From contig NZ_AP019649.1 in the NCBI RefSeq assembly GCF_009938165.1, forward strand, positions 2,542,001 through 2,606,000: 64,000 nucleotides of DNA, written 5' to 3'. Under the pieces are notes generated by a model. It was not told the DNA's origin. It did no database searches and saw only the letters and a list, made by a program, of their open reading frames with translations. Positions 18,492 through 28,912 of this stretch are shown here, in pieces. Source of the stretch: Vibrio taketomensis (GTDB lineage Bacteria; Pseudomonadota; Gammaproteobacteria; Enterobacterales; Vibrionaceae). A program made the translations under genes and the position numbers. Numbering within the stretch: the stretch's first letter is position 1; each line of letters starts with the position of its first letter.

Positions 18492-18923
18492 TTTATATCC
18501 TTTGTTTGTCATCCTGACAATCGTCTTCACAGCCCAGCATATCCATGCTGCTCGTCGCTGCGAAAGCTGTACTTTGCAGTACTCCGTATTGTCGAAAGAT
18601 GCATCCTACAATCCCGACAAGAGGCTTAGGATTATCTCGATTGGTTAAAGTTTGTCAATTTTGTTTAAGGGAGTCTTGATGACATTGCACACTTTGAGGG
18701 TCTTCTTCGTAGTACAACTCACATAACTCGGAGTTATTCGTTATTTACAGAACGAATAACTATGTTGTTATGCAACGTTATTCCAAACTGGCTATTTTTA
18801 CTGCGATAGGCTTAAAAGTTCTGCAATTTACGCTGTAAAAACAACACGTTGTACAAAGAAGGTAAATGAATTGAAAGAGAAGTGTTAATAAAAAAGCCCT
18901 GCATTTCTGCAGGGCTTGAAGAA
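18492..18923. other. Intergenic region upstream of oadG with a perfect inverted repeat
   Basis: No convincing gene in 430 bases. The stretch holds GTTATTCGTT (18733-18742) and AACGAATAAC (18751-18760), a perfect 10-bp inverted repeat with an 8-base spacer. It may be an operator for the oad operon starting 242 bases to the left. At the right end is the tRNA operon terminator. Confidence 0.5.
18890..18917 (-). terminator. Terminator of the tRNA-Ser/tRNA-Arg operon
   Basis: AAGCCCTGCA (18894-18903) pairs perfectly with TGCAGGGCTT (18908-18917) around TTTC, and on the minus strand a T-run follows. It lies seven bases after the last tRNA-Arg. Confidence 0.88.
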
Positions 18924-19000
18924 TGGCGCGCTCGAGAGGATTCGAACCTCTGACCGCCTGGTTCGTAGCCAGGTACTCTATCCAGCTGAGCTACGAGCGC
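18924..19000 (-). tRNA. tRNA-Arg (ACG), type A, copy 6 of the array in transcription order
   Basis: 77 bases with encoded CCA. Acceptor GCGCTCG pairs with CGAGCGC; the anticodon stem CTGG/CCAG region encloses CTACGAA, anticodon ACG (read as ICG, for CGU/CGC/CGA). The T-arm is CAGAGGTTCGAATCCTCTC. Type A differs from type B in its acceptor and T stems. Confidence 0.95.
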
Positions 19001-19055
19001 GCAATGTTTTCGATATCAATGGTAACCACCAATATCAGGTCTGTGACCTAAAGAG

Positions 19056-19132
19056 TGGCGCGTCCTGGAGGATTCGAACCTCCGACCGCCTGGTTCGTAG
19101 CCAGGTACTCTATCCAGCTGAGCTAAGGACGC
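19056..19132 (-). tRNA. tRNA-Arg (ACG), type B, copy 5
   Basis: 77 bases with CCA. Acceptor GCGTCCT pairs with AGGACGC; anticodon ACG; T-arm CGGAGGTTCGAATCCTCC. The D-arm TAGCTCAGCTGGATA is intact. Confidence 0.95.
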
Positions 19133-19181
19133 ACGGGTTTCGATAATGATAAATCACTATCAGGACTAAAGCCCTTAATAA

Positions 19182-19258
19182 TGGCGCGCTCGAGAGGATT
19201 CGAACCTCTGACCGCCTGGTTCGTAGCCAGGTACTCTATCCAGCTGAGCTACGAGCGC
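19182..19258 (-). tRNA. tRNA-Arg (ACG), type A, copy 4
   Basis: 77 bases, identical in sequence to the type A copy at 18924. Acceptor, D-, anticodon and T-arms are intact and CCA is encoded. Confidence 0.95.
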
Positions 19259-19313
19259 GCAATATTTTCGATATCAATGGTAACCACTAATATCAGGTCT
19301 GTGACCTAAAGAG

Positions 19314-19388
19314 TGGCGCGTCCTGGAGGATTCGAACCTCCGACCGCCTGGTTCGTAGCCAGGTACTCTATCCAGTCGCTAAGGACGC
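19314..19388 (-). pseudogene. Damaged tRNA-Arg (ACG), type B, copy 3
   Basis: 75 bases: matches the type B copies except in the D-arm, where TTAGCTCAGCTGGATA reads TTAGCGACTGGATA. The D-stem can no longer form normally. The spacer that follows this copy in the next repeat unit also lacks one G. This is either a decayed copy within a redundant array or a sequencing/assembly error in a repeat. Confidence 0.75.
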
Positions 19389-19436
19389 ACGGGTTTCGAT
19401 AATGATAAATCACTATCAGACTAAAGCCCTTAATAA

Positions 19437-19513
19437 TGGCGCGCTCGAGAGGATTCGAACCTCTGACCGCCTGGTTCGTAGCCAGGTACTCTATCCAGCT
19501 GAGCTACGAGCGC
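19437..19513 (-). tRNA. tRNA-Arg (ACG), type A, copy 2
   Basis: 77 bases, identical to the other type A copies, with complete cloverleaf arms, anticodon ACG and encoded CCA. Confidence 0.95.
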
Positions 19514-19568
19514 GCAATATTTTCGATATCAATGGTAATCACCAATATCAGGTCTGTGACCTAAAGAG

Positions 19569-19645
19569 TGGCGCGTCCTGGAGGATTCGAACCTCCGACC
19601 GCCTGGTTCGTAGCCAGGTACTCTATCCAGCTGAGCTAAGGACGC
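19569..19645 (-). tRNA. tRNA-Arg (ACG), type B, copy 1
   Basis: 77 bases, identical to the intact type B copy at 19056, with acceptor GCGTCCT/AGGACGC, anticodon ACG and CCA. It is the first tRNA-Arg after tRNA-Ser. Confidence 0.95.
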
Positions 19646-19714
19646 GCAGGATGTGAAGCATATCACAAAACTTTAGATTTGAAACAAAAAAATTGACCTG
19701 AAGGCCAATAAAAA

Positions 19715-19807
19715 TGGCGGTGAAGGAGGGATTCGAACCCTCGATACGGTATCAAGCCGTATACTCCCTTAGCAGGGGAGCGCCTTCAGCCTCTCGGCCA
19801 CCTCACC
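19715..19807 (-). tRNA. tRNA-Ser (anticodon GCT)
   Basis: 93 bases with CCA. Begins GGTGAGGTGGCCGAGAGG, very like E. coli tRNA-Ser(GCT). The anticodon loop CTGCTAA gives GCT for AGC/AGU codons, and a long variable arm is present. It is the first gene of the tRNA operon. Confidence 0.95.
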
Positions 19808-19822
19808 GTCTTGCGGAGGCAC

Positions 19823-19850
19823 ATATTACGATTTACCAAAAATATGTCAA
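19823..19850 (-). promoter_or_regulatory. Promoter of the tRNA-Ser/Arg operon
   Basis: On the minus strand a perfect TTGACA (19845-19850) lies 16 bases from TAATAT (19823-19828), with the tRNA-Ser 5' end about 16 bases further on. Confidence 0.75.
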
Positions 19851-19955
19851 TTACTTTCTTGGCAAAAATAGCAAAAAGTCATTCAACCGTTGGCTATTTA
19901 ATCAAAGCGGTGTTTATTCGCTCTTTTTCCTGTAAATCATTTACTTTAAATACAA

Positions 19956-19982
19956 AAAAAGCTGACCAATAGTCAGCTTTTT
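19956..19982 (-). terminator. Terminator of csrA
   Basis: AAAAAGCTGAC (19956-19966) pairs perfectly with GTCAGCTTTTT (19972-19982) around a 5-base loop, with T-runs in both directions. It lies just after the csrA stop codon. Confidence 0.85.
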
Positions 19983-19991
19983 CTTTAGCAA

Positions 19992-20189
19992 TTAGTAGTT
20001 GCCTGATGCAACGTTACCATTACCTTTTTCTGCCTGAATGCGCATGTAGATTTCTTCGCGATGAACAGACACTTCTTTCGGAGCATTAACACCGATACGC
20101 ACTTGGTTACCTTTCACGCCAAGTACTGTTACAGTGACTTCATCACCAATCATTAGGGTTTCACCAACACGGCGAGTTAAAATTAGCAT
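19992..20189 (-). CDS. csrA: Carbon storage regulator CsrA
   Basis: Small homodimeric RNA-binding protein of 65 aa. It binds GGA motifs in leader RNAs and blocks or stabilises translation, controlling carbon flow, motility and, in vibrios, quorum sensing. The sequence starts [16 protein letters not shown] and contains HREEIY with Arg44, a main RNA contact with Leu4. The start is ATG 20189, preceded by AAGGAG at six bases; the longer frame to 20312 is not coding. The order alaS - lysC - csrA - tRNAs is typical of vibrios. Confidence 0.97.
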   Translation of the reverse strand: MLILTRRVGETLMIGDEVTVTVLGVKGNQVRIGVNAPKEVSVHREEIYMRIQAEKGNGNVASGNY

Positions 20190-20281
20190 TCTGTGCTCCT
20201 TGAGTGATCTCTTAAAATTTCTTGCTACGAAGCTATTATCAACAAAAGTTATATTTTCGTAAACTCTATTCTTATTCGAAT

Positions 20282-21469
20282 CTAGCCTGAAAACACATGT
20301 TTTTGTAAGCAATCGACTGCTTCAATAGGCTTTATATACGTTTGGTGTAATATATTTGCTGCACAATTTACCTGCTCAACTGACAATGCAATCGTGAAAG
20401 ACTGTTCATCTAATCTTAGATGAGTTGTCACAATTTGATTATCAATAAGTAACTGATGAGCCGTATGCGCTAGCGATTCTGCATCCGCACCAACCGCAGT
20501 TAACAAGCTGATCGTATTACGATCGGCCACCTTTCCCTGTAAGACCATTTCTAGTTTAGAGTAAGCGTCAGACTTAACAACCAAACCGAGCCATTCTGGG
20601 TGTTCAATCACATCCCAGATATCAATTCCAAATAATTGACACTGCTCTTCAATCGCGACTAGCGACTCCTGGTCAATCTTAATCAAACACATATCGCGCT
20701 GAATCGCTAAACCACAGATAGGCAAATGACACTCTTCCCCTTTGACCAAGCTGCCTTGGTTAATGTCAAAGGTAGAGAGTACTCTGAGCGGCACTTGGTT
20801 TTTCCAAGCATATTCAACCGAAGGTAAATGCAGCACTTTCGCACCAAAACGGGCCATTTTTTCCATCGATGGGAAGTCGATAACCGTCAGTTTTTGAGCA
20901 TCGTCAACGATACGTGGATCGCAGGTATACACCCCATCCACATCGGTAAAGATCTGACACTCATCAGCTTTAAGAGCGCCAGCAAGCGCAACAGCGGTAG
21001 TATCTGAACCACCACGACCTAAGGTCGTGATATCACCACCAGCAGTAATGCCTTGGAAACCTGCCACAATCACAATTTGGTCTTGTGCAAGCAATTGGTC
21101 TATCGCCGTTGTGTCAATATTGACGATGGTCGCATCGTTATGCTGACCATTGGTCAAAATATTTGCTTGTCCACCCGTCAAAGAACGAGCGCTATAGCCC
21201 ATCTTATTGAGTGTAATAGCCAGCAGTGCCATTGAAGCCTGTTCACCCGAGGCTAGCAGCACATCAAGTTCACGAGCATTAGGCACACTATCGATTTGCT
21301 GAGCAAGATCGAGTAAGCGATTAGTCTCACCCGACATCGCAGATACGACGACCACGACGCGATTGCCAGCATTCTTTGCATCAATAATGTGTTTTGCCAC
21401 TTGATGAATTCGTTCAATTGAACCCACCGATGTACCGCCAAACTTCTGCACGATTAGAGGCTTTTTCAT
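20282..21469 (-). CDS. lysC: Aspartate kinase
   Basis: Monofunctional aspartokinase of 395 aa. It phosphorylates aspartate, the first step toward lysine, threonine and methionine. The N-terminal kinase domain begins [11 protein letters not shown] (Lys9 and the Gly-rich loop) and includes [14 protein letters not shown]. The last 130 residues form the ACT-type regulatory region, expected to bind an amino-acid effector. The gene lies between alaS and csrA. No lysine riboswitch motif is seen in the 156-base leader. Effector specificity cannot be told from the sequence alone. Confidence 0.9.
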   Translation of the reverse strand: MKKPLIVQKFGGTSVGSIERIHQVAKHIIDAKNAGNRVVVVVSAMSGETNRLLDLAQQIDSVPNARELDVLLASGEQASMALLAITLNKMGYSARSLTGGQANILTNGQHNDATIVNIDTTAIDQLLAQDQIVIVAGFQGITAGGDITTLGRGGSDTTAVALAGALKADECQIFTDVDGVYTCDPRIVDDAQKLTVIDFPSMEKMARFGAKVLHLPSVEYAWKNQVPLRVLSTFDINQGSLVKGEECHLPICGLAIQRDMCLIKIDQESLVAIEEQCQLFGIDIWDVIEHPEWLGLVVKSDAYSKLEMVLQGKVADRNTISLLTAVGADAESLAHTAHQLLIDNQIVTTHLRLDEQSFTIALSVEQVNCAANILHQTYIKPIEAVDCLQKHVFSG

Positions 21470-21579
21470 TTAGTCTTAAACCTTTACAAGACCAAGTCTC
21501 ATTGTGCCACTCAATATATCTATCGAGCGGGAAAACATAGATTCAAACAGCAGAGCAATATCTGATGTCTATAAAAAAC

Positions 21580-21607
21580 AACGCTCAACCATAATTGATT
21601 GAGCGTT
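21580..21607 (-). terminator. Terminator of alaS
   Basis: AACGCTCAA (21580-21588) pairs perfectly with TTGAGCGTT (21599-21607); on the minus strand TTTTTT follows shortly after. It lies between alaS and lysC. Confidence 0.7.
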
Positions 21608-21625
21608 TTTTAGTTCAGTTGAGTG

Positions 21626-24208
21626 TTATAGGCGCTCAGTAATCCAAGCTTCTACTGACTCTAAGGCGCTCGGTAGTGCTGCTGCATCAGTACCGCCTGC
21701 CTGAGCCATATCAGGACGACCACCACCTTTACCGCCAACTTGTAGCGCCACCATGTTAACTAGCTCACCCGCTTTTACTTTGCCGGTCAGATCTTTAGTC
21801 ACTCCAGCGATTAGGCCAACTTTACCTTCAGCTACATTACCTAGCATGATGATACCGCTACCTAGTTGGTTCTTCAGTTCATCAACCATACCGCGTAGCG
21901 CTTTGTTGTCTGCACCATCTAGCTGAGCCACGAGTACTTTCACGCCAGCAATTTCTTTCACTTGGCTAGTTAAGCTCGCACTTGCTTGAGAAGCCAGTTT
22001 GTCTTTCAACTGCTGAATTTCTTTCTCAAGTGCTTTTGCTTTCGCTGCTGCATCAGACAATTTTGCTTCGTACTTGTCTTGCTGTGCTTCGATTGCATCT
22101 AGTGCCGCTTCACCCGTTACCGCTTCGATACGACGAATGCCTGCTGCGATACCGCTTTCAGAGGTGATCTTGAATAGACCGATGTCACCCGTGTTAGATG
22201 CGTGAATACCGCCACATAGTTCAGTAGAGAAATCACCCATTGAAAGTACACGAACTTCATCATCGTATTTCTCACCGAACAGTGCCATTGCACCTTTCTG
22301 CTTCGCAGACTCAATATCCATGATATTTGTTTCGATGTTGTGGTTACGACGAATTTGTGCGTTCACTAGACGTTCAACTTCTTTTAGCTCAGCCGCTGTC
22401 ACACCTTCAAGGTGAGAGAAGTCAAAACGTAGGTTTTCAGCTTTTACTAGCGAGCCTTTCTGCGTTACGTGCTCACCAAGCACTTTACGTAGTGCTGCGT
22501 GTAACAGGTGCGTTGCAGAGTGGTTCAATGTAATTGCAGCGCGACGTACAGCATCAACTAGCGCTTGTGCTTTGTCGCCTTTAGCAATAACACCTTCAAC
22601 TAGCTCACCGTGGTGTGCAATTGCGTTACCCAGTTTTTGTGTGTCTTCTACTTTGAATAGGCCTGATTCAGTTTTGATCACACCAGCGTCACCACACTGA
22701 CCGCCTGATTCTGCATAGAATGGGGTTTCTTCAAGGATAAGAATCGCCTTATCACCCGCTGACAGTGATTCAACTTCGTTGCCTTCAACAAACATTGCAG
22801 CAACTGCACTTGAACCTTCTGTACCTGCGTAACCGCAGAACTCAGTTTGTGCGTCAGTTTTAATTGCAGCGTTGTAGTCAGTGCCGAATTGGCCCGCTTC
22901 ACGCGCTCGTTGACGCTGCTCTTCCATTGCTTTTTCAAAACCTTCTTCGTCGATCGCAAAGTCACGCTCACGAGCTACGTCGTTAGTTAAGTCAGCAGGG
23001 AAGCCGTAAGTGTCGTAAAGTTTAAATACGGTTTCGCCGTCTAGTACTTTACCGTCTAGGTTATCTAACGCTTCGTTTAGAATTGTCATGCCACGTTCAA
23101 GAGTACGTCCGAAGTTTTCTTCTTCAATGCGCAGAACTTTCTCAACTACAGCTTGTTGACGTTTTAGTTCTTCGCCAGCAGTACCCATGATCTCTGCCAA
23201 CACGCCCACCAACTTGTGGAAGAATGCACCTTGAGCGCCCACTTTGTTACCGTGACGTACCGCACGACGAATGATACGACGTAGCACGTAACCACGGCCT
23301 TCATTAGAAGGCATTACACCGTCTACGATCAGAAATGAACATGAACGGATGTGGTCGGCAATAACACGTAGAGACTGGTTAGATAGGTCTTCACAACCTG
23401 TCACTTCAGCCGCCGCTTTGATTAGTGTTTGGAACACGTCGATTTCGTAGTTTGAGTGCACGCCCTGCATGATTGCAGAAATACGCTCAATACCCATACC
23501 CGTATCAACAGATGGCTTTGGAAGAGGTTCCATAGTGCCATCTGCGTGACGGTTGAACTGCATAAATACGTTGTTCCAGATCTCGATGAAACGGTCACCA
23601 TCTTCTTCAGGAGAACCAGGACGACCACCCCAGATATGCTCACCGTGATCGTAGAAAATTTCAGTACATGGACCACAAGGGCCGGTGTCACCCATTTGCC
23701 AGAAGTTGTCTGACTCGTAAGCTTTACCGCCTGGTTTGTCGCCGATACGTACGATGCGATCCGCTGGAATACCAATTTTCTTATTCCAGATATCAAATGC
23801 TTCGTCGTCAGTCTGGTAAACCGTTACCAATAGACGCTCTTTAGGTAGTTGTAGGGTTTCAGTTAAGAATTCCCACGCGTAAGCAATAGCGTCTTCTTTG
23901 AAGTAGTCGCCAAAGCTGAAGTTACCTAGCATTTCGAAGAATGTGTGGTGACGAGCAGTGAAACCTACGTTTTCTAGGTCATTGTGTTTACCACCAGCAC
24001 GTACACAGCGTTGGGCCGTAGTTGCTCGTGTGTAGGCGCGTTTTTCTAAACCTAAGAAACAATCCTTGAATTGGTTCATACCTGCGTTAGTGAACAGCAG
24101 GGTTGGGTCGTTATGCGGTACTAACGATGAACTTTCTACGATTTGGTGTCCTTTGCTCTCAAAGAACTTGAGGAACGCGTTACGAACCTCATCTGTGCTC
24201 ATGTACAT
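21626..24208 (-). CDS. alaS: Alanine-tRNA ligase
   Basis: AlaRS, 860 aa. It charges tRNA-Ala and hydrolyses mischarged Ser- and Gly-tRNA-Ala. Visible parts are the class II catalytic core ([32 protein letters not shown]), the editing domain with zinc motif HSATHLLH and later [13 protein letters not shown], and a C-terminal coiled coil and C-Ala domain ending [12 protein letters not shown] start at ATG 24208 (MYMSTDEV), eight bases after AGGAAG; the frame open to 24259 is too long. A 13-base palindrome lies upstream. It is followed by lysC and csrA. Confidence 0.96.
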   Translation of the reverse strand: MYMSTDEVRNAFLKFFESKGHQIVESSSLVPHNDPTLLFTNAGMNQFKDCFLGLEKRAYTRATTAQRCVRAGGKHNDLENVGFTARHHTFFEMLGNFSFGDYFKEDAIAYAWEFLTETLQLPKERLLVTVYQTDDEAFDIWNKKIGIPADRIVRIGDKPGGKAYESDNFWQMGDTGPCGPCTEIFYDHGEHIWGGRPGSPEEDGDRFIEIWNNVFMQFNRHADGTMEPLPKPSVDTGMGIERISAIMQGVHSNYEIDVFQTLIKAAAEVTGCEDLSNQSLRVIADHIRSCSFLIVDGVMPSNEGRGYVLRRIIRRAVRHGNKVGAQGAFFHKLVGVLAEIMGTAGEELKRQQAVVEKVLRIEEENFGRTLERGMTILNEALDNLDGKVLDGETVFKLYDTYGFPADLTNDVARERDFAIDEEGFEKAMEEQRQRAREAGQFGTDYNAAIKTDAQTEFCGYAGTEGSSAVAAMFVEGNEVESLSAGDKAILILEETPFYAESGGQCGDAGVIKTESGLFKVEDTQKLGNAIAHHGELVEGVIAKGDKAQALVDAVRRAAITLNHSATHLLHAALRKVLGEHVTQKGSLVKAENLRFDFSHLEGVTAAELKEVERLVNAQIRRNHNIETNIMDIESAKQKGAMALFGEKYDDEVRVLSMGDFSTELCGGIHASNTGDIGLFKITSESGIAAGIRRIEAVTGEAALDAIEAQQDKYEAKLSDAAAKAKALEKEIQQLKDKLASQASASLTSQVKEIAGVKVLVAQLDGADNKALRGMVDELKNQLGSGIIMLGNVAEGKVGLIAGVTKDLTGKVKAGELVNMVALQVGGKGGGRPDMAQAGGTDAAALPSALESVEAWITERL

Positions 24209-24534
24209 GCAGCTCTTCCTGAAAATAGTCGAGATAGAATTTTGCTGTATTGTACACATAAGCGCATGCTAGATGCTAGCTTGAGAATTACCCTATTTCG
24301 CCCCTTTTAGCGGCTAATTTTTATTCAAACCGATAAAAGCGAATCAATCTTTGTCAAAACAGTTAATTAGTCTATGTTTAGTAAACTCAACCTCATTCTT
24401 CTCACTGAATGCATTTGTGATTCTCAGCCATCCAAAACAATGGGGTTAACGTTCGTTAACAGGTTCGTTCAAAGGTCAGAATATAGGTATAAAAAAGCCC
24501 CGCATAAGCGAGGCTATTCAATCAAGAGTGCTTG
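24209..24534. other. Intergenic region between alaS and recA; no recX
   Basis: 326 bases without a gene. It holds a possible alaS promoter (TACAAT on the minus strand at 24249-24254), the palindrome GCTAG-ATG-CTAGC at 24268-24280, and the recA terminator. recX, which often follows recA in gammaproteobacteria, is not here. Confidence 0.6.
24491..24515 (-). terminator. Terminator of recA
   Basis: On the minus strand AGCCTCGC-TTAT-GCGGGGCT (one G-U pair) is followed by TTTTTT. It lies 20 bases after the recA stop. Confidence 0.85.
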
Positions 24535-25575
24535 TTAGAACTCTTCTTCTTGTGGCATTTCACCCGTTTCTGGCTCTTCAGGTTGAGCTGGGCTTAGCAG
24601 CATTTCACGCAGTTTGGTGTCGATAGTTTTCGCAGCTTCTGGGTTCTCTTTTAAGAACTTACATGCGTTCGCTTTACCTTGGCCAATCTTGTCGCCATTG
24701 TAGCTGTACCACGCACCTGCTTTTTCCACCAGTTTGTGTTTAACACCTAGGTCAATCAGCTCACCTTCACGGTTAAAGCCCTGACCGTAAAGAATTTGCG
24801 TGTCTGCTTGTTTAAATGGCGCTGCGATCTTGTTCTTCACCACTTTGATGCGAGTTTCGTTACCCACTACTTCGTCGCCTTCTTTGATAGAACCAGTACG
24901 ACGAATATCAAGACGAACAGAAGCGTAGAACTTCAGTGCGTTACCACCCGTTGTGGTTTCTGGGTTACCAAACATCACACCAATCTTCATACGAATTTGG
25001 TTAATGAAGATACACATACAGTTTGACTGTTTTAGGTTACCCGTTAGCTTACGCATCGCTTGTGAAAGCATACGAGCTTGCAGACCCATGTGGCTGTCAC
25101 CCATTTCGCCTTCAATTTCAGCTTTCGGTGTTAGCGCTGCTACTGAGTCAACCACCAAAACATCAATCGCACCAGAGCGAGCTAGTGCATCACAGATTTC
25201 TAACGCTTGCTCACCTGTATCTGGCTGAGAAACCAAAAGTGCATCGATATCTACGCCCAATTTTTTTGCGTAGATAGGGTCAAGTGCGTGCTCTGCATCG
25301 ATAAAGGCACAAGTTTTACCTTCACGTTGCGCAGCAGCAATCAGCTCAAGTGTTAGCGTTGTCTTACCTGAAGATTCTGGACCGTAGATTTCTACGATAC
25401 GACCCATTGGTAGACCACCAGCACCTAGTGCGATATCTAGAGAAAGTGAACCTGTTGAAATGGTTTCTACATCCATGGTGCGGTTATCGCCAAGGCGCAT
25501 AATTGAGCCTTTACCGAATTGCTTTTCAATCTGACCTAGCGCAGCGGCGAGGGCTTTTTGTTTGTTCTCGTCCAT
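24535..25575 (-). CDS. recA: Recombinase RecA
   Basis: RecA, 346 aa. It forms filaments on single-stranded DNA, drives strand exchange, and triggers LexA self-cleavage. The Walker A motif GPESSGKT is at 65-72, with the MAW and L1/L2 segments ([16 protein letters not shown]) intact and an acidic C-terminal tail ([14 protein letters not shown]). The start is ATG 25575 with GGAG seven bases upstream; the frame extends to 25650 without a better start. It has its own promoter with a LexA box in the spacer and a terminator. pncC lies upstream in the same direction. Confidence 0.98.
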   Translation of the reverse strand: MDENKQKALAAALGQIEKQFGKGSIMRLGDNRTMDVETISTGSLSLDIALGAGGLPMGRIVEIYGPESSGKTTLTLELIAAAQREGKTCAFIDAEHALDPIYAKKLGVDIDALLVSQPDTGEQALEICDALARSGAIDVLVVDSVAALTPKAEIEGEMGDSHMGLQARMLSQAMRKLTGNLKQSNCMCIFINQIRMKIGVMFGNPETTTGGNALKFYASVRLDIRRTGSIKEGDEVVGNETRIKVVKNKIAAPFKQADTQILYGQGFNREGELIDLGVKHKLVEKAGAWYSYNGDKIGQGKANACKFLKENPEAAKTIDTKLREMLLSPAQPEEPETGEMPQEEEF

Positions 25576-25661
25576 CACTTTCTCCAAGTTATCCACCATT
25601 ACTGATGAATACAAAATTCGATTCGTCGTGTTCAGTGTCATCTGAACCATTTATGCGTGTC

Positions 25662-25690
25662 ATTATACTGTTGATTCATACAGTGTCCAT
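25662..25690 (-). promoter_or_regulatory. recA promoter with LexA (SOS) box
   Basis: On the minus strand TGGACA and a perfect TATAAT (25662-25667) are 16 bases apart. The spacer is exactly CTGTATGAATCAACAG, a CTG-N10-CAG SOS box (25668-25683). LexA bound there would cover the promoter. Confidence 0.88.
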
Positions 25691-25768
25691 ACCTGGATGA
25701 ATTTTTTTTGTGCTCAATCTCTAGAGTGCTGATATCGAGCTGTTTTTAAAGCACATTAAATTACATTA

Positions 25769-26257
25769 TCAAATTCGACGTAAATAATCACACAAGGTGC
25801 CCATAGCGTAGTTGATAGCTTGAGCACGCACCGCTGCCCTATCACCTTGAAAATATTGAGCATCCACTTCTAACCAACCGGCTTGATTGGCAAAACCAAA
25901 ACAAACCGTGCCAACTGGTTTTAGTTCACTGCCACCGGTTGGCCCAGCAATACCGCTAATCGACACCGCTATGGTTGCGGTTGAATGTTTTAGTGCACCA
26001 AGCGCCATTTCTGCGACCGTTTCGGTACTGACTGCACCATAAGAATCTAACGTGTCCGATTTGACGCCGAGCATGTCCATTTTGGCTTGATTGCTGTAGG
26101 TCACAAAGGCACGGTCAAACCAAGCTGAGCTGCCTGCAATATCAGTCACTGCCGTTGCAACTCCACCGCCAGTGCAAGATTCCGCCGTCACTAAGACCTG
26201 TTTATTGAGTAATAGCAACTCACCCAGTTCAACACTCAATTTTTGATGTGATTCCAT
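25769..26257 (-). CDS. pncC: Nicotinamide-nucleotide amidohydrolase (CinA C-terminal domain family)
   Basis: Protein of 162 aa corresponding to a stand-alone CinA C-terminal domain. Such enzymes convert NMN, produced by DNA ligase, to nicotinate mononucleotide and ammonia in the pyridine nucleotide cycle. The catalytic stretch [15 protein letters not shown] and the loop SGIAGPTGG are both present. I use ATG 26257, since the earlier TTG at 26272 lacks a ribosome site. It precedes recA in the same direction and diverges from mutS, an order known from other gammaproteobacteria. Confidence 0.88.
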   Translation of the reverse strand: MESHQKLSVELGELLLLNKQVLVTAESCTGGGVATAVTDIAGSSAWFDRAFVTYSNQAKMDMLGVKSDTLDSYGAVSTETVAEMALGALKHSTATIAVSISGIAGPTGGSELKPVGTVCFGFANQAGWLEVDAQYFQGDRAAVRAQAINYAMGTLCDYLRRI

Positions 26258-26341
26258 ATTCAAAATCCTCAACGTGGCTTTTCGCTCGAGTACGATTCAC
26301 GTATCCTAAGCGGCAATTGTTATAAACGAAAGAAGTTAGCC

Positions 26342-28909
26342 GTGAAAGCCGAACAAACACACACTCCTATGATGCAACAATATTTAAAGTTGAAGGCAGA
26401 AAATCCTGACATTTTATTGTTTTATCGTATGGGAGACTTTTATGAGCTTTTCTATGATGATGCCAAAAAAGCCTCTCAATTGTTGGATATTTCATTAACT
26501 AAGCGTGGCTCTTCCGCTGGTGAACCTATTCCTATGGCGGGCGTTCCTTACCATGCGGTCGAAGGTTACCTTGCGAAATTAGTCCAACTGGGTGAATCTG
26601 TTGCGATCTGCGAACAAGTAGGCGACCCAGCGACCAGTAAAGGCCCTGTCGAGCGTAAAGTGGTGCGTATTGTAACGCCTGGAACAGTCACCGATGAGGC
26701 TCTTCTTTCAGAGCGAGTGGACAACCTGATTGCGGCTATCTATCACCACAACGGTAAATTCGGCTACGCCACACTTGATATTACCTCTGGCCGCTTTCAG
26801 TTGACCGAACCAGAAACCGAAGAAGCCATGGCGGCAGAGTTGCAACGCACCTCGCCACGTGAACTGCTATTTCCCGAAGACTTCGAACCTGTGCATTTGA
26901 TGTCATCACGCAGCGGTAACCGTCGTCGTCCGATATGGGAATTTGAAATTGATACCGCCAAGCAGCAACTCAATCAACAATTTGGTACGCGTGATCTGGT
27001 GGGCTTTGGCGTTGAACAAGCCAAGCTAGGTTTATGTGCCGCTGGCTGTTTGATTCAGTACGTCAAAGACACTCAACGTACTGCCCTACCACACATTCGC
27101 TCGCTGACGTTTGATCGCCAAGACCACTCGGTCATTTTGGATGCCGCTACGCGCCGTAACCTTGAAATCACGCAAAACCTTAGCGGCGGTCTGGACAATA
27201 CGCTGGCAGAAGTACTCGATAAAACGGCGACACCAATGGGTAGCCGCATGCTCAAACGCTGGTTACATCAACCGATGCGCTGCATTGATACCCTCAATCA
27301 ACGCTTGGATGCCATCACAGACATTAAAGATCTGAGCCTATTTTGCGATTTACAGCCGGTATTAAAACAGATTGGCGATATCGAGCGTATCTTAGCTCGT
27401 CTAGCACTGCGCTCTGCTCGCCCACGCGATTTGGCTCGTTTGCGCCATGCGATGCAGCAACTGCCTGACTTAGCGAGTGTATTGGCATCACTCAACCATC
27501 CATACTTAGCTAAATTAGCTCAATATGCAGCGCCAATGGATGAGGTGTGCGATCTGCTTGAACGAGCGATCAAAGAAAATCCACCGGTAGTCATCCGTGA
27601 AGGCGGTGTGATTGCCTCCGGCTATAACGCCGAACTTGATGAATGGCGAGATCTGGCTGATGGTGCGACAGAGTACCTTGAAAAATTAGAACGAGAAGAG
27701 CGTGAACGTCACGATATCGACACTCTAAAAGTGGGTTATAACGCAGTTCACGGTTTCTATATTCAGGTGAGCCGTGGTCAAAGCCACCTCGTACCGGCCC
27801 ATTATGTGCGACGCCAAACGCTGAAAAATGCGGAACGTTACATTATTCCTGAGCTGAAAGAGCACGAAGACAAAGTACTTAACTCCAAATCAAAGGCGCT
27901 ATCAGTCGAGAAAAAACTATGGGAAGAGCTATTTGATTTACTACTTCCTCATTTAGAGCAAATGCAAAATCTCGCCTCTGCGGTATCGCAATTAGATGTA
28001 TTGCAAAACCTCGCAGAACGTGCCGATAACCTCGATTACTGCCGCCCAACCCTGAGCCAAAATCCGGGTATTACGATTAAGGCCGGTCGTCACCCGGTGG
28101 TTGAGCAAGTAATGAATGAACCATTTATTGCCAACCCAATTGAGCTGAACGCTCAGCGTAAGATGTTGATCATTACCGGCCCGAACATGGGTGGTAAATC
28201 AACCTATATGCGTCAAACGGCGTTGATTGCTTTAATGGCGCATATTGGCTCTTACGTACCCGCAGAATCGGCACAAATTGGTTCTATTGATCGCATCTTT
28301 ACTCGTATTGGTGCCTCGGATGATCTCGCCTCCGGTCGCTCAACCTTTATGGTAGAAATGACCGAAACTGCGAACATTTTGCACAATGCTACCGAGCGCA
28401 GCCTAGTTTTGATGGATGAGATTGGTCGTGGTACCAGCACTTATGATGGTCTTTCTCTTGCTTGGGCGAGTGCCGAATGGCTAGCCAAGCAAATTGGTGC
28501 ATTAACCCTATTTGCAACGCACTACTTTGAGCTGACTGAGCTGCCAAACCAAATTGCCCATCTAGCGAACGTGCACCTCGATGCGGTTGAACATGGTGAC
28601 AGCATTGCCTTTATGCATGCCGTACAAGAAGGCGCAGCAAGTAAGTCTTATGGTTTGGCCGTTGCTGGACTTGCAGGTGTGCCAAAAGCGGTAATCAAGC
28701 AAGCGCGTGCGAAGCTGTCACAACTTGAGCTGCTTAGTCATGCCACCGATGTCACTGCGCCACGCAGTAGTGCTGTCGATATTGCTAATCAGCTCAGCCT
28801 GATTCCTGAGCCAAGTGAAGTGGAAGAAGCTCTGGCTAATATCGACCCTGATGACCTTACACCGCGTCAAGCACTAGAAGAGCTCTATCGTTTGAAAAAA
28901 TTGCTCTAA
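26342..28909 (+). CDS. mutS: DNA mismatch repair protein MutS
   Basis: MutS, 855 aa, GTG start. It recognises mispaired or unpaired bases and recruits MutL. The mismatch-contacting Phe-x-Glu motif lies in [10 protein letters not shown] near residue 37. The ABC-type ATPase shows Walker [10 protein letters not shown] at about 613, the signature [14 protein letters not shown], Walker [14 protein letters not shown] and THYFEL. The C-terminal tail for tetramerisation is complete. It diverges from pncC-recA and ends at a strong terminator. In many relatives rpoS is close to mutS; here a 12-kb block lies between. Confidence 0.97.
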   Translation: MKAEQTHTPMMQQYLKLKAENPDILLFYRMGDFYELFYDDAKKASQLLDISLTKRGSSAGEPIPMAGVPYHAVEGYLAKLVQLGESVAICEQVGDPATSKGPVERKVVRIVTPGTVTDEALLSERVDNLIAAIYHHNGKFGYATLDITSGRFQLTEPETEEAMAAELQRTSPRELLFPEDFEPVHLMSSRSGNRRRPIWEFEIDTAKQQLNQQFGTRDLVGFGVEQAKLGLCAAGCLIQYVKDTQRTALPHIRSLTFDRQDHSVILDAATRRNLEITQNLSGGLDNTLAEVLDKTATPMGSRMLKRWLHQPMRCIDTLNQRLDAITDIKDLSLFCDLQPVLKQIGDIERILARLALRSARPRDLARLRHAMQQLPDLASVLASLNHPYLAKLAQYAAPMDEVCDLLERAIKENPPVVIREGGVIASGYNAELDEWRDLADGATEYLEKLEREERERHDIDTLKVGYNAVHGFYIQVSRGQSHLVPAHYVRRQTLKNAERYIIPELKEHEDKVLNSKSKALSVEKKLWEELFDLLLPHLEQMQNLASAVSQLDVLQNLAERADNLDYCRPTLSQNPGITIKAGRHPVVEQVMNEPFIANPIELNAQRKMLIITGPNMGGKSTYMRQTALIALMAHIGSYVPAESAQIGSIDRIFTRIGASDDLASGRSTFMVEMTETANILHNATERSLVLMDEIGRGTSTYDGLSLAWASAEWLAKQIGALTLFATHYFELTELPNQIAHLANVHLDAVEHGDSIAFMHAVQEGAASKSYGLAVAGLAGVPKAVIKQARAKLSQLELLSHATDVTAPRSSAVDIANQLSLIPEPSEVEEALANIDPDDLTPRQALEELYRLKKLL

Positions 28910-28912
28910 TTC

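Larger units (their letters stand above)
18924..19645 (-). repeat. Three tandem units of a two-tRNA-Arg repeat
   Basis: Each unit of about 255-258 bases holds one type A and one type B tRNA-Arg(ACG) with two distinct spacers. Starts of the type A copies are at 18924, 19182 and 19437. Spacers are nearly identical between units, showing recent duplication or ongoing gene conversion. Confidence 0.85.

Noticed and set aside
18916..19656. ORFs reading LERIRTSDRLVRSQVLYPAELR in the tRNA-Arg array
   Set aside because: They are translations of the reverse strand of tRNA-Arg genes, a well-known false ORF type.
21470..21625. Lysine riboswitch before lysC
   Set aside because: The leader is only 156 bases, contains the alaS terminator and lacks the expected motifs.
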